A stretch of 43,692 nucleotides of DNA, taken from contig JAGVLJ010000023.1 in the NCBI GenBank assembly GCA_020049855.1, forward strand, positions 1 through 43,692. The letters are read 5' to 3'. Numbering within the stretch: the stretch's first letter is position 1; the number at the start of each line of letters is the position of its first letter. Under the pieces are notes generated by a model. It had not been told where the DNA came from. It was given only the letters and a program-made list of their open reading frames with translations, and made no database searches. Below, one piece after another: positions 8,769 through 18,283 of this stretch. The position numbers were made by a program, and so were the translations under genes. The stretch comes from Bacteroidia bacterium (GTDB taxonomy: Bacteria > Bacteroidota > Bacteroidia > UKL13-3).

Positions 8769-10166
8769 TTACAGGAGAATGGTGTTTTGAGTTTGTTCCA
8801 GAATATCAAAGGCTGTTTTTGAGTCATTGGCTTCGGCATAGGTACGTAAAACCGGTTCAGTACCTGAGGGGCGAATCATGACCCAATCACCGGTATGTAA
8901 GTGAAACTTAAATCCATCAACCGTTTCCATATTTACAATTCGGTAGCTGCCAAAACTTTTATAGTGTCCTGTATGGCATTTTTCTATGATGGATAGTTTC
9001 TGATTCTCCTGTATGTAAAGGTCATTACGCTCCATTGCAAAGGTTCCGGTTACTTCATAAACTTCCTTAATTAGTTCATCAAGCGATTTCCCTGTTTTTG
9101 CCATAAATTCCCAGATAGTTAATCCAATCCATATACCGTCTCTTTCGGGAATATGACCGGTAATGGCTATACCGCCCGACTCTTCACCACCAACCAAAAC
9201 TTTTTCTTTAATCATGTATTCACAAATGTATTTGAAACCAATTTTGGTTATCTGTATCGGTAAACCATATGCTTCACATAGTTTCCTGATTTTATTTGTG
9301 GCACTAAAAGTAGTAATTACTTTTCCGTCAAGATTTTTATATTTATGAAGGTAATGAATGAGCAAAAGAATGATATGATGCGAGTCAATAAACTCCCCTT
9401 TTTTATTATAAAGTCCTATGCGGTCAGCATCACCGTCAGTTACAAGTCCGCAGTCAATTTCTTCTGAAATGCGAATCATTTCTGAAAATTCGTATAAATT
9501 TTTATGAATTGGCTCGGGGGCTTGCCCCATAAATCCCGGATTATGTTCACAGTGCAGTAAGGTGGCTTCCGGAAACAATCTTCGTATCACGTTTTGTCCG
9601 GCTCCATACATGGCATCGTAGGCAAGTTCCAGCTTCTTCTCTTTTATCAGTTTTAAGTCGAACGATTTTTCAATCTGATTGCAATACAATGTTTCCAGAT
9701 CTATTTCGGTTAAATGGTCGTTTTCTCTTGCTTCATTAAGATTTGCTTCTGCACCATCATAGTGCTCAGGGATTAGCAATTGCACTTCGTCAATCATAGC
9801 TTGAGTTGCGGGGCCTCCAAAGGAAGCTTTTATCTTAAATCCGTTGTACGAAGGGGGATTATGGCTGGCAGTAATAATAATCCCTGCCCCAGCTTTTACA
9901 TGTACTGTTCCAAGCGATATCATTGGAGTTGAAACAAACCCTTTTGCCTGATAAACATGTATCCCGTTGGCAATAAAAACGGAAGCTGCCGTTTCAACAA
10001 AAAGTTCACCGCCAAAGCGGCAATCATGCCCAAGAACTATGCTTGGATTGATTTTATTTTTTTTCAGCCATTCAGCTGTTGCAAACGCTACCCGCTTTAC
10101 ATTATCTACCGTAAAATCTTTTGCTATAATTCCTCTCCACCCGTCCGTTCCAAATTTAATTTCCAT
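8769..10166 (-). CDS. Phosphoglucomutase/phosphomannomutase family protein
   Basis: An alpha-D-phosphohexomutase that moves phosphate between C1 and C6 of a hexose. The 465 residues show all four domains: the catalytic phosphoserine Ser101 in ITASHNPPSYNGFK, the Mg2+ loop DGDADR (244-249), the sugar-binding GGEESGG (326-332) and the phosphate-binding RPSGTEPVLR near the C-terminus. The N-terminus FGTDGWRG is typical. It is shorter than the long glucose-specific Pgm and differs from GlmM, so substrate is uncertain (glucose, mannose or glucosamine phosphate). It starts four bases after the upstream unknown gene, within a gcdH - unknown - mutase transcription unit. Confidence 0.92.
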   Translation of the reverse strand: MEIKFGTDGWRGIIAKDFTVDNVKRVAFATAEWLKKNKINPSIVLGHDCRFGGELFVETAASVFIANGIHVYQAKGFVSTPMISLGTVHVKAGAGIIITASHNPPSYNGFKIKASFGGPATQAMIDEVQLLIPEHYDGAEANLNEARENDHLTEIDLETLYCNQIEKSFDLKLIKEKKLELAYDAMYGAGQNVIRRLFPEATLLHCEHNPGFMGQAPEPIHKNLYEFSEMIRISEEIDCGLVTDGDADRIGLYNKKGEFIDSHHIILLLIHYLHKYKNLDGKVITTFSATNKIRKLCEAYGLPIQITKIGFKYICEYMIKEKVLVGGEESGGIAITGHIPERDGIWIGLTIWEFMAKTGKSLDELIKEVYEVTGTFAMERNDLYIQENQKLSIIEKCHTGHYKSFGSYRIVNMETVDGFKFHLHTGDWVMIRPSGTEPVLRTYAEANDSKTAFDILEQTQNTILL

Positions 10167-10170
10167 ACAG

Positions 10171-11253
10171 TTATTTTGATTTTCTATTTACAAATGTTGT
10201 TAATTGAGTCCAACTTACTTCTTTTGAACGCATGGCATAAATGTATGCCGGTGAATCGGTTTGTGTAATGAACTGGCCGTTTATTGATAAGATAGTAAGG
10301 TTAAACAGCTTGGAGGTAATATCATTTTCAAAAATTTTGAAATCAGTAAAATCAGTTCCGCTAAAGTTTAATACACAGGATTTACCTCCTTTAAAAAATA
10401 CGGTTACCGAGATAGGAATATACTCAAAAAAACCACCTCTTTCGCCCCACACTTCCTTAATATGTACCGATTCAATAGCTATTTCGTTTTGGGCAAATGA
10501 AGCAGGTAAATGACACGAATCTAGCAGGCTCGGATGGTTTTGAAAAATTAGTTCCAGCTTATGAATAAGGGCTTTGTTCGATTCGGAATTCTCAGATGAA
10601 CTTTCAATGCTATAGGTAATTAATTTGCTCTTTGGAAATTCAACTGTGGGGTTTGTTTTGTAGCCTTTGAGTAAATTACTTTCTTTTATTTTTTCACCAT
10701 CAGATTTATTACGAACTGTTTGTTTGCCAAATTGAATGATATGGTAATGAAATCGGTGACTTTTTATTGCATCCCAATAGGATAAATAAGCAGGACCATT
10801 GGCATTAGTTGTAATATCGTTTGAACTAAGTATCGAAAAAGCTTCCTCCAGATCAATATATCCAAATGAAATGACTTCTCCTTTTTCATTAAAGTCACTT
10901 AAGGTAATACCTAACGGGAAAAAAGCAAGTTTGTTTTTTTTGAGTGTCCAAAGCTCATGAATAAATATGGTTTTTATTTTAGAAGCTTTGCTTTTGTTTA
11001 ATTGTTCAATTTGTTGAAGGGCATCAAATGTTATTTTAATTTTTTTTGAAGGGGAATCGTATAGATTTAGTTTACCTTCTTTTACACATGAGTAGAAAAA
11101 AGCAGGTAATTCATCTACCAGATTAAATCCTGCTGTATCGGGTTGGTCTCCGTAGTACAACTGAATAATTACCGGTTTAAGCTCATAGGCTTTAAGCTTA
11201 AATGCGAAAAAAAATACGAATAAAAAAATAAAAAGGAATCTACTGAAATGCAT
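10171..11253 (-). CDS. Hypothetical exported protein
   Basis: I do not recognise this protein with confidence. It has a clear Sec signal peptide (RFLFIFLFVFFFAFKLKA followed by YELKP) and about 335 mature residues rich in Lys, Ser and aromatics, with no second membrane segment and no lipobox cysteine, so it is probably periplasmic. A segment near residues 90-140 (IHELWTLKKNKLAFFPLGIT...) faintly recalls the GldN/PorN gliding proteins, but too weakly to call. An ATG at 11253 and a GTG at 11259 both fit; I give the ATG. It overlaps the gcdH end by 14 bases and precedes the mutase by 4, so it is translated as part of that operon. Confidence 0.8.
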   Translation of the reverse strand: MHFSRFLFIFLFVFFFAFKLKAYELKPVIIQLYYGDQPDTAGFNLVDELPAFFYSCVKEGKLNLYDSPSKKIKITFDALQQIEQLNKSKASKIKTIFIHELWTLKKNKLAFFPLGITLSDFNEKGEVISFGYIDLEEAFSILSSNDITTNANGPAYLSYWDAIKSHRFHYHIIQFGKQTVRNKSDGEKIKESNLLKGYKTNPTVEFPKSKLITYSIESSSENSESNKALIHKLELIFQNHPSLLDSCHLPASFAQNEIAIESVHIKEVWGERGGFFEYIPISVTVFFKGGKSCVLNFSGTDFTDFKIFENDITSKLFNLTILSINGQFITQTDSPAYIYAMRSKEVSWTQLTTFVNRKSK

Positions 11254-12460
11254 TTTCACCCGTAATTTCCATGCCCAAAATCAGCAGGTGAATATCATGA
11301 GTTCCCTCATAGGTAATCACCGATTCAAGGTTCATCATATGGCGCATTATGGGGTATTCCCCGGTAATACCCATGCCTCCGTGCATTTGTCGGGCTTCAC
11401 GGGCAATTTTAAGCGCAATGTCAACATTATTACGTTTACACATTGATATCTGTGCAGGGGTAGCTTTACCGGCATTCATCAAATTACCTAACCGCCAAGC
11501 TAATAATTGTGCTTTCGTAATTTCGGTAATCATTTCAGCCAGCTTTTTTTGTTGTAGCTGAAATCCGGCAATGGGTCTTCCAAATTGGTGACGTTCTTTG
11601 GTATATTGCAATGCCGAGTTATAACAATCCATTGCAGCACCAATAGCTCCCCAACTAATTCCATAACGGGCAGAGTTGAGACAGGTTAATGGCCCTTTCA
11701 ATCCTTCAACTCCAGGCAGCAGGTTTTTCTTAGGCACTTTTACGTTATCAAAAACCAACTCCCCTGTTGCTGAAGCTCGTAACGACCACTTATTATGTGT
11801 TTCGGGAGTGGTAAATCCTTCCATTCCTCTTTCAACAATTACCCCTCTTATTTTTCCCTGTTCGTTTTTTGCCCAAACAACTGCAATATTTGCAAATGGT
11901 GCATTTGATATCCACATTTTGGCTCCGTTCAAGAGCAAATGATCTCCCAAGTCTTTAAAATTGGTAGTCATGCCGGCAGGGTTTGAGCCATGGTCAGGTT
12001 CAGTTAATCCAAAACAACCCATCAGTTCTCCGGTTGCTAGCTTTGGGAGGTACTTTCTTTTTTGTTCTTCAGAGCCAAACTTGAAAATAGGATACATTAC
12101 CAACGAGCCCTGAACCGAAGCGGTAGAACGGATACCTGAGTCGCAACGTTCAAGTTCCTGCATAATAATTCCATACGAAATATAATCAAGACCTCCGCAA
12201 CCATACTCGAGCGGTAGTTGTGGGCCAAATGCGCCAATTTCACCAAGCCCTCTAAGCAGGTGGTGTGGAAATTTAGCTTGTTGGGCGGCATCTTCAATAA
12301 TGGGAGAGATGTTTTTTTTCACCCAATCACGTACGGTATCTCTGATAAGTTTATGTTCTTCAGAAAGCAAATCATCAATCTGGTAAAAATCTGGATGGGT
12401 AAACAGGTCTGCTTTACTTGTTTGGTGAAAATCTTTTTCACTATTGGTGGCTGAACTCAT
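11240..12460 (-). CDS. gcdH: Acyl-CoA dehydrogenase, glutaryl-CoA dehydrogenase type
   Basis: An FAD enzyme that oxidises and decarboxylates glutaryl-CoA to crotonyl-CoA in lysine, hydroxylysine and tryptophan breakdown. The 406 residues carry the acyl-CoA dehydrogenase layout. Features shared with glutaryl-CoA dehydrogenases are STASVQGSLVM, GCFGLTEPDHGSNPAGM, the FAD/substrate region ERHQFGRPIAGFQLQQKKLAEM, and the catalytic-base motif TYEGTHDIHLLILG with Glu385. The last motif is very close to that of human GCDH. It leads a minus-strand unit whose downstream genes have unrelated roles. The glutaryl-CoA specificity is inferred from similarity. Confidence 0.9.
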   Translation of the reverse strand: MSSATNSEKDFHQTSKADLFTHPDFYQIDDLLSEEHKLIRDTVRDWVKKNISPIIEDAAQQAKFPHHLLRGLGEIGAFGPQLPLEYGCGGLDYISYGIIMQELERCDSGIRSTASVQGSLVMYPIFKFGSEEQKRKYLPKLATGELMGCFGLTEPDHGSNPAGMTTNFKDLGDHLLLNGAKMWISNAPFANIAVVWAKNEQGKIRGVIVERGMEGFTTPETHNKWSLRASATGELVFDNVKVPKKNLLPGVEGLKGPLTCLNSARYGISWGAIGAAMDCYNSALQYTKERHQFGRPIAGFQLQQKKLAEMITEITKAQLLAWRLGNLMNAGKATPAQISMCKRNNVDIALKIAREARQMHGGMGITGEYPIMRHMMNLESVITYEGTHDIHLLILGMEITGENAFQ

Positions 12461-12481
12461 TTTTACGCGTAATTATGTGCA

Positions 12482-12489
12482 CAAAAATA
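12482..12489 (-). promoter_or_regulatory. Likely -7 element upstream of gcdH
   Basis: On the minus strand this reads TATTTTTG, a full match to the Bacteroidota -7 consensus TAnnTTTG, 22 bases before the gcdH ATG. No clear TTTG is found 19-21 bases further upstream. Confidence 0.4.
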
Positions 12490-12522
12490 GGGATATTGCC
12501 CCTTGTAAACTAATGGTTTTAT

Positions 12523-12885
12523 ATGGCTTTGTACACAATAAAAATTATTGATATACAAATTGATGCACCAGTTGGCTGGTATGATGAGGAAAAACTCTTG
12601 GGAAATTGCTTTCGGGTGTCAGTTGAAATGGATGTTCAAATCTTGATACCAGTACATGAGTTAACACACACAATTGATTATGCTTCTGTTTGCAAATTGG
12701 TGAAAGAAATTTTTTCAATAAAAAATATTCACTTGCTTGAAACCTTTGTTTCACTGTTAGGGGAGCAAATCCTTCATACATATCAATCAGTTGAAAAAGT
12801 GTATGTTGAGGTGATAAAAATCAATCCGTTGCTTACAATACCTACCCGAGGGGTGGGTGTATCAAGAACTTTTTTTAGGGAGTAG
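12523..12885 (+). CDS. folB: Dihydroneopterin aldolase
   Basis: FolB converts 7,8-dihydroneopterin to 6-hydroxymethyl-dihydropterin and glycolaldehyde in folate synthesis. The 120 residues match the family and its tunnelling fold. GWYDEEKLLGN holds the conserved N-terminal Glu region, IDYASVCKLV matches the E. coli LSYADIAETV segment, LLETFVSLLGEQIL holds the pterin-anchoring Glu, and VEVIKINP carries the catalytic Lys. It stands alone, divergent from gcdH, with no other folate gene nearby. Confidence 0.9.
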   Translation: MALYTIKIIDIQIDAPVGWYDEEKLLGNCFRVSVEMDVQILIPVHELTHTIDYASVCKLVKEIFSIKNIHLLETFVSLLGEQILHTYQSVEKVYVEVIKINPLLTIPTRGVGVSRTFFRE

Positions 12886-12953
12886 TTTTCGCTTGTTTTT
12901 TTTATTAAGAATATTCTCAATACCTTAGCCGTACTTTCTTTAGATCAAAAAAT

Positions 12954-13670
12954 ATGGCCTTTAACTGTATTATAGTCGATGATGAACAACTGAGCGTTAA
13001 GATCATCAGCAATTTTATTCAACAAACGGGATTCTTGTCGCTCGTTGCTGAGTTCTCAAATGGGGTGGATGCAGCTAATTATATCAATGATCCCAAGAAC
13101 AAGGATATTGATATCATGTTTCTGGATATTCAAATGCCGGGTATGACAGGTATGGAACTAATGAAAGCTTTTGATAACCTTCCACAGATTATTCTCATTA
13201 GCGGGCATGATACCCATGCGGTGGAGGCGTTTGAGCATGGGGTAACCGATTACCTGTTAAAACCTATTACCTACCCCCGGTTTTTAAAAGCCGTAAACCG
13301 TGCAAAGGAGGAAATAGAAACCCAGCAGCAAAGTGTTGTATCAAACAATAGCACGAACCATATTTTTATTAAACAATCATATAACCTCATTAAGGTTGAA
13401 AGTAAAAATATTTGCTGGGTAGAAGCTTTGGGGGATTACATTAATATTTTCACCGATAAAGATAAATTTACTGTTCATTCTACTATGAAAAATATGGAAA
13501 GTAAACTTCCGAAAGATACTTTTCTTAGGGTTCACCGATCGTACATTGTGAATATAAACAAAGTGGAAAAGGTGGATATGGATGACGGATTACTAGTTGT
13601 AGAGAAAAAACTAATTCCCATCGGAGTGTCATATAAAGACACTTTGATGAAAACCATAAACGCAATATAA
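12954..13670 (+). CDS. LytTR-family response regulator
   Basis: A two-component transcription regulator of the LytR/AlgR type. Residues 1-120 form a receiver domain with the acidic pair DD (9-10), phospho-acceptor Asp58 in MFLDIQMPG, and the LLKPI lysine. Residues about 135-238 form a LytTR DNA-binding domain (IFIKQSYNLIKVE, WVEALGDYINIFT, FLRVHRSYIVNINKVEKV). It is the first of three co-directional signalling genes, 25 bases upstream of the next. It contains no kinase domain, and the phosphodonor could be either neighbouring kinase; that is inference. Confidence 0.93.
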   Translation: MAFNCIIVDDEQLSVKIISNFIQQTGFLSLVAEFSNGVDAANYINDPKNKDIDIMFLDIQMPGMTGMELMKAFDNLPQIILISGHDTHAVEAFEHGVTDYLLKPITYPRFLKAVNRAKEEIETQQQSVVSNNSTNHIFIKQSYNLIKVESKNICWVEALGDYINIFTDKDKFTVHSTMKNMESKLPKDTFLRVHRSYIVNINKVEKVDMDDGLLVVEKKLIPIGVSYKDTLMKTINAI

Positions 13671-13695
13671 AAGCCAGTAGCGATTTACCTGACGG

Positions 13696-15582
13696 ATGAG
13701 CAAAGCCAAGGTATTGATTGTTGAAGATGAGCGAATCATAGTTCGTGATTTGCAAAACAGTTTAAACGAACTTGGATACGATGTGGTTGGTTGGGCTCAG
13801 GATAGTGTTGATGCGCTTAGTAAGGTGAAAGAACTAAAGCCTGATATTGTGCTGATGGATATTTTTATTGACGGCCTGATTGATGGTATTGAAACGGCTA
13901 AGATTATTAAAACATCTTATGAGGTTCCGGTAGTATTTTTAACTGCTTTTTCAGACAATGCAACCATTAGCAGAGCCAAAAAAGTACTTCCTTATGCTTA
14001 TTTGTTAAAACCATTCAGCAGTAGCGAACTGTGTGCCGCTATTGAGCTTTCTATTTACAAATTTGAACAGGAACGTGAGATTAATTACATGAATCAGCAA
14101 CTAACCGGAATGATTGAGCTGCACATTCAGAACAAAAATTTGGCGGTAGAGGATGCGTTATTCATTTTATCAGGTAAGGCTTCTCTGTTTAATACTACCC
14201 CTGATGCTCTTTATGTAATTTCGCCCGAAGGAGAGATACTGGAACAAAATCATGTAGCGAATGACCTTACCGGAAGTTTAAATACCACTATCGAAGAAAA
14301 TTTTTATCGTAAAATAACTCCTGTTGAGCTTTCTTTTGCTGACTTAATTGCCATATTAAAGGGGAAGGGAAGTTGGAGCGGACGTATCGCATTAATGAAG
14401 AACCCGGAAAAAAAGTTTGATCTTTCTCTCCGTAGGTTATGCCCAGGCGGTGCATGCTCCCTCTTTTTGGCTTTTATACATGAAAATGTACGAAGTGCAG
14501 ATTCTCAAAATCAGCAACTGGAAGATGTAAATCAGCGCATGAATATTCTGGTAAAAAATCTGAGCAATGTAGTGGTTTATGAAAGTGGAGCCGGTCGTGA
14601 TTATGCAAGCCCGAATGTGGAGAGCATGCTTGGATTTACTCTTGCCGAATTTAAGAATCATGAATTTTTCTGGACATTAATTCACCCCGATGATTTTGAG
14701 CGAATCAACGAATCGTCTTACAGGTGGTATTATCAGGACACAACAGATACCTGGGTTGAATCGTACCGGATGAAAAAAGCAGACGGAAGTTATATCTGGG
14801 TGCGCGACCAGATGTTTCAGGTAAAAAACAATTTTGGAGTTAAATATAAAATTGGGTTGCTCATTAATATCAATGATTTGGTAGAAAAGGAGCAAATACT
14901 TTTAGAGAACAGGCAACTCTTGCAAAAAACAGTTAACGATAAAGACCAACTTATTCAGGAAATTCATCACCGCGTACGAAACAATTTGCAAATCATAACG
15001 AGCCTTCTCAATTTGCAATCTACCTACGTGGAAGATGTAGTTACGCAGCGTATTATTCAGGATAGCCAGAATAGGGTGAGGGCATTGTCTTTAATTCATG
15101 AAGATTTGTATCAGTCTGATGATATGACATTGCTTAATTTAAGCGATTACCTGAAGCGGTTAGGCAAACAGTTATATCGAAGTATGCGGGTTGATATTAC
15201 CCGTTATAAGTTAGATTTTGATGCAGAGCAACTGATGGCACCAGTTGATATTGCAACGCCTGCCGGATTGATTGTCAATGAACTCCTTTCTAATGCATTT
15301 AAACATGCTTTTGTTTCGAAAGAAACAGGCTACGTTCTTCTAAAAGTCAGGCTTTCGGGCGAAAATATTGTAATTGCTGTTACTGATAACGGAGTAGGTC
15401 TTCCGGGTGATTTCAGTATAGATAAAGTAGATTCCCTTGGACTGATGCTTGTGGGGTCTCTTATAGAACAGGTAAATGGAAAAATAACTTACAGTGGCAT
15501 TGGAGGTGCTTCTTTTGAAGTGTCCATACCATTGCACCAAACAACTAAAACACAGCATGGCAGCAGAACAGGCGATAACTAA
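13696..15582 (+). CDS. Receiver-PAS-HisKA_2 histidine kinase
   Basis: A soluble sensor kinase of 628 residues with no membrane segment. Residues 1-125 are a receiver domain (IVEDERII, phospho-acceptor Asp55 in VLMDIF, LLKPFS). A weak PAS-like region at about 155-280 is followed by a clear PAS domain at about 285-395 (ASPNVESMLGFTLAEF, ESYRMKKADGSYIWVRDQ). Near residue 420 the phosphorylation motif EIHHRVRNNLQIITSLLNLQ is of the HisKA_2 type, followed by a HATPase with VNELLSNAFKHAF and VTDNGVGLP. The final 26 bases overlap the start of the next kinase gene. The N-terminal receiver makes it an input-controlled kinase rather than a classic hybrid. Confidence 0.92.
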   Translation: MSKAKVLIVEDERIIVRDLQNSLNELGYDVVGWAQDSVDALSKVKELKPDIVLMDIFIDGLIDGIETAKIIKTSYEVPVVFLTAFSDNATISRAKKVLPYAYLLKPFSSSELCAAIELSIYKFEQEREINYMNQQLTGMIELHIQNKNLAVEDALFILSGKASLFNTTPDALYVISPEGEILEQNHVANDLTGSLNTTIEENFYRKITPVELSFADLIAILKGKGSWSGRIALMKNPEKKFDLSLRRLCPGGACSLFLAFIHENVRSADSQNQQLEDVNQRMNILVKNLSNVVVYESGAGRDYASPNVESMLGFTLAEFKNHEFFWTLIHPDDFERINESSYRWYYQDTTDTWVESYRMKKADGSYIWVRDQMFQVKNNFGVKYKIGLLININDLVEKEQILLENRQLLQKTVNDKDQLIQEIHHRVRNNLQIITSLLNLQSTYVEDVVTQRIIQDSQNRVRALSLIHEDLYQSDDMTLLNLSDYLKRLGKQLYRSMRVDITRYKLDFDAEQLMAPVDIATPAGLIVNELLSNAFKHAFVSKETGYVLLKVRLSGENIVIAVTDNGVGLPGDFSIDKVDSLGLMLVGSLIEQVNGKITYSGIGGASFEVSIPLHQTTKTQHGSRTGDN

Positions 15583-18283
15583 TGCAGCTAAAATTTTCAT
15601 TGTTGAAGATGAAAGAATCATAGCCAAAGATATTGAGGCTACCATAAACACATTAGGTTATTCGTGCGTTGGGTCTGCCCTAACGGGCGAAGAAGCTATT
15701 GACCGTATCCCTTTACTTAAGCCTGATTTGGTATTGATGGATATAAACCTGAAAGGTGGCATGAGTGGTGTGCAGGCGGTTGAATATTTAAAACAAATCA
15801 TAGATGTTCCAATAGTTTACCTTACTGCCTATTCGGATGAAAAAACATTAGATCGGGCCAAACGTACCGAGCCGTACGGATATATTCTGAAGCCTTACGA
15901 AGAAAGAGAACTGCATTCTACCATTGAAATGGCACTCTACAAGCACAAAATGGAAAAGCAGATACGGCATAATGAAAAATGGTATCGCACGATACTCGAA
16001 AATATTGGGGAAGGGGTAATTGTTACCACACTTACCGGAAAGGTAACATTTGCGAATCCGGTTAGTTTATCAATTACGGGGTACGAGGATCACGAGGTCA
16101 TAAATGCATCACTAAATCATTTCTTTAAACTTGAAACCCAAAATGAATTAATTAAACATATTTCCCCGCTTGAATTATTTAATTCATCTGCCAGGGGGAA
16201 AGCCTCAATGTCTGATGTTTTTCTTGTAAATAAAACAGGAACTAAAATTCCGATAGATTACCTGATAACGCCTATAAAAAATGAAGAAGATGCCACGGTT
16301 GGAATCATCATTGTATTCCGTGATTTAACCGATCAGTTGAAATCGGAAGAGGTGCTGCGTGCCACCGAGTATAGGTATACCACTATTTTTGAAACAGCTC
16401 GTGACGTAATTTACACCCTCAATAGTGAAGGCAAATTCTTGTCATTGAATAAAGCCTTTGTTGAGTTAACCGGATTTGTATATGAGGAAATGATTGGCAA
16501 ACATTTCAATATTTATATTCACCCGGACGATGTTCGTACTGCCGGCCGGCATTTTAAAACTTTGAAAGAAGGCGGGTATCCTCCTGTTCATGAGTTACGC
16601 GTCATGACAAAAACAGGAGCCTATCGGTATGCGGAAATTACTTCTGTTCCTTTAAAGGAACACGGGGAAGTGGTTACCATTATTGGGATTGCCAGAGATG
16701 TAACAGTACGTAAAGAAGCAGAACTCGAACTTATCAGAGCGAAAAATTTTGCAGAGCAAAGTAAAAAATATCAGGAACAATTTTTGGCAAATATAAGCCA
16801 TGAAATTCGTACACCTATGAATGCGATTCTTGGCATGAGTCAGCTTTTGCTTCAATCTAAAATGAATACCAATCAGGCTGAATTTATTACAGCCATTAGG
16901 TTATCAGCCGAGAATTTGCTCGTTATTATTAATGATATTCTGGATTTATCAAAAATTCAGGCAGGCAAAATGACCTTTGAAGAGGTGCCGTTTAACCTGA
17001 TTGAACTGGTAAACGGATTAAACAATACCATTCAGTTTAAGGTTGACGAAAAAAAACTTTCTTACTCGGCTGTAATTGATAAATCAGTTCATCCAAATTT
17101 AATCGGGGATCCAATCAGGATAAATCAGGTGTTATTAAACCTGTTGGGAAACGCAGTGAAATTTACTGAGAGCGGTTCGATAAAACTGGAAATTCGACAA
17201 CTTCATACCGATCGTGACAATGTTGAAATAGCCTTTATTGTTTCGGATACCGGAATTGGAATTCCTAAGGAAAAATACGAACTTATCTTTGATACATTTA
17301 AGCAGGCCAATACAGATACCGCACGTAAATACGGAGGAACCGGCTTAGGGCTTACCATTTCAAAGCAATTAGTTGAACTAATGGGTGGAAGCATTACCGT
17401 TGACAGCGAAGTTGGGGTGGGCTCACGCTTCACAGTAATCCTTCGATTTAATAAATCATCCAAATCATCGAAGCCATATCCTACTGAGGCTACTGCAGAG
17501 GATTCACGCGGATTTCGCGGATTGCGTGTACTGGTGGCTGAAGACAATAACTTTAATAAATTGCTCATAAAAAATATCCTTTACGGGTGGGGATGCGAAG
17601 TGGATATGGCAGATAATGGGATTATTGCACTCGAAAAACTTAAGAACCATGACTACGATATTATATTGATGGATATTCAAATGCCTGATATGGATGGCTA
17701 TGAAGCAACCATGAATATCAGGCAGCATTTTGAGGAGCCTAAACGAAATATACCGGTTATTGCCGTAACAGCCCATGCTACTGTAGCCGAACAGGAGAAA
17801 TGTGCAAAAGCCGGAATGAATGAATTTGTTTCAAAACCCATTAACACTGATAAACTTCACAAAAAAATATGGAGTTTGCTTCATAATGACGGAAGTACTA
17901 CCGGGATTGTACAGGAAGAGAATTTACTTGAAATTAATCAGTCGCTCACCGACCTTTCCTATCTGCAAGAAATATCGGGAGGCAGTGTAGAGTTGATGAA
18001 AGAAATGATTGAAATTTTCACTAACGAAACGCCCATCATGCTTGAAACATTAGAGAAATCGGTAATCGAAAAGGATTGGAAAACATTTAGGGAAATTGCC
18101 CATAAAATAAAACCCTCTATTACCTATGCGGGCATCACTTCGGCCGAGGCATTGATTGAAAAGATTCATGCCGATGCCAGAGATCAAAAAAATCTGGACG
18201 AAATTCCAAAGTTGTTGCCCGAATTTGCTGCAATTTGCCGTGCTGCAGTAAATGAGCTCACCGAAAAAGCTCGATTGCTTTAA
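15557..18283 (+). CDS. Hybrid histidine kinase: receiver-PAS-PAS-HisKA-HATPase-receiver-HPt
   Basis: A 908-residue phosphorelay protein. The frame is open from 15494 but ATG 15557 (MAAEQAITNAAKIFIVEDER) is the natural start and overlaps the upstream gene by 26 bases. In order: receiver (about 11-130, Asp62 in LVLMDINL), PAS (about 135-255), PAS (about 265-390), HisKA with His415 in FLANISHEIRTPMN, HATPase with NLLGNAVKF, VSDTGIGIP and GGTGLGLTI, second receiver with Asp706 in ILMDIQMPDMDG, and a C-terminal HPt with His849 in IAHKIKPSITYAG. No membrane segment is seen, so the signal is cytoplasmic. The first receiver closely resembles that of the preceding kinase. A complete internal His-Asp-His relay is present. 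Confidence 0.93.
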   Translation: MAAEQAITNAAKIFIVEDERIIAKDIEATINTLGYSCVGSALTGEEAIDRIPLLKPDLVLMDINLKGGMSGVQAVEYLKQIIDVPIVYLTAYSDEKTLDRAKRTEPYGYILKPYEERELHSTIEMALYKHKMEKQIRHNEKWYRTILENIGEGVIVTTLTGKVTFANPVSLSITGYEDHEVINASLNHFFKLETQNELIKHISPLELFNSSARGKASMSDVFLVNKTGTKIPIDYLITPIKNEEDATVGIIIVFRDLTDQLKSEEVLRATEYRYTTIFETARDVIYTLNSEGKFLSLNKAFVELTGFVYEEMIGKHFNIYIHPDDVRTAGRHFKTLKEGGYPPVHELRVMTKTGAYRYAEITSVPLKEHGEVVTIIGIARDVTVRKEAELELIRAKNFAEQSKKYQEQFLANISHEIRTPMNAILGMSQLLLQSKMNTNQAEFITAIRLSAENLLVIINDILDLSKIQAGKMTFEEVPFNLIELVNGLNNTIQFKVDEKKLSYSAVIDKSVHPNLIGDPIRINQVLLNLLGNAVKFTESGSIKLEIRQLHTDRDNVEIAFIVSDTGIGIPKEKYELIFDTFKQANTDTARKYGGTGLGLTISKQLVELMGGSITVDSEVGVGSRFTVILRFNKSSKSSKPYPTEATAEDSRGFRGLRVLVAEDNNFNKLLIKNILYGWGCEVDMADNGIIALEKLKNHDYDIILMDIQMPDMDGYEATMNIRQHFEEPKRNIPVIAVTAHATVAEQEKCAKAGMNEFVSKPINTDKLHKKIWSLLHNDGSTTGIVQEENLLEINQSLTDLSYLQEISGGSVELMKEMIEIFTNETPIMLETLEKSVIEKDWKTFREIAHKIKPSITYAGITSAEALIEKIHADARDQKNLDEIPKLLPEFAAICRAAVNELTEKARLL

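Noticed and set aside
8698-8785. A 29-codon minus-strand frame running past the mutase stop, ending KLLDEIGKLWVEYVEKN
   Set aside because: It lies in a different frame, has no start, and the mutase already has a complete C-terminus (RPSGTEPVLR and the final helix), so it is more likely chance or a short remnant than a missing tail.
15494-15556. N-terminal extension of the large hybrid kinase (MALEVLLLKCPYHC...)
   Set aside because: It lies wholly inside the preceding gene and adds residues before the natural receiver-domain start; the ATG at 15557 is preferred.
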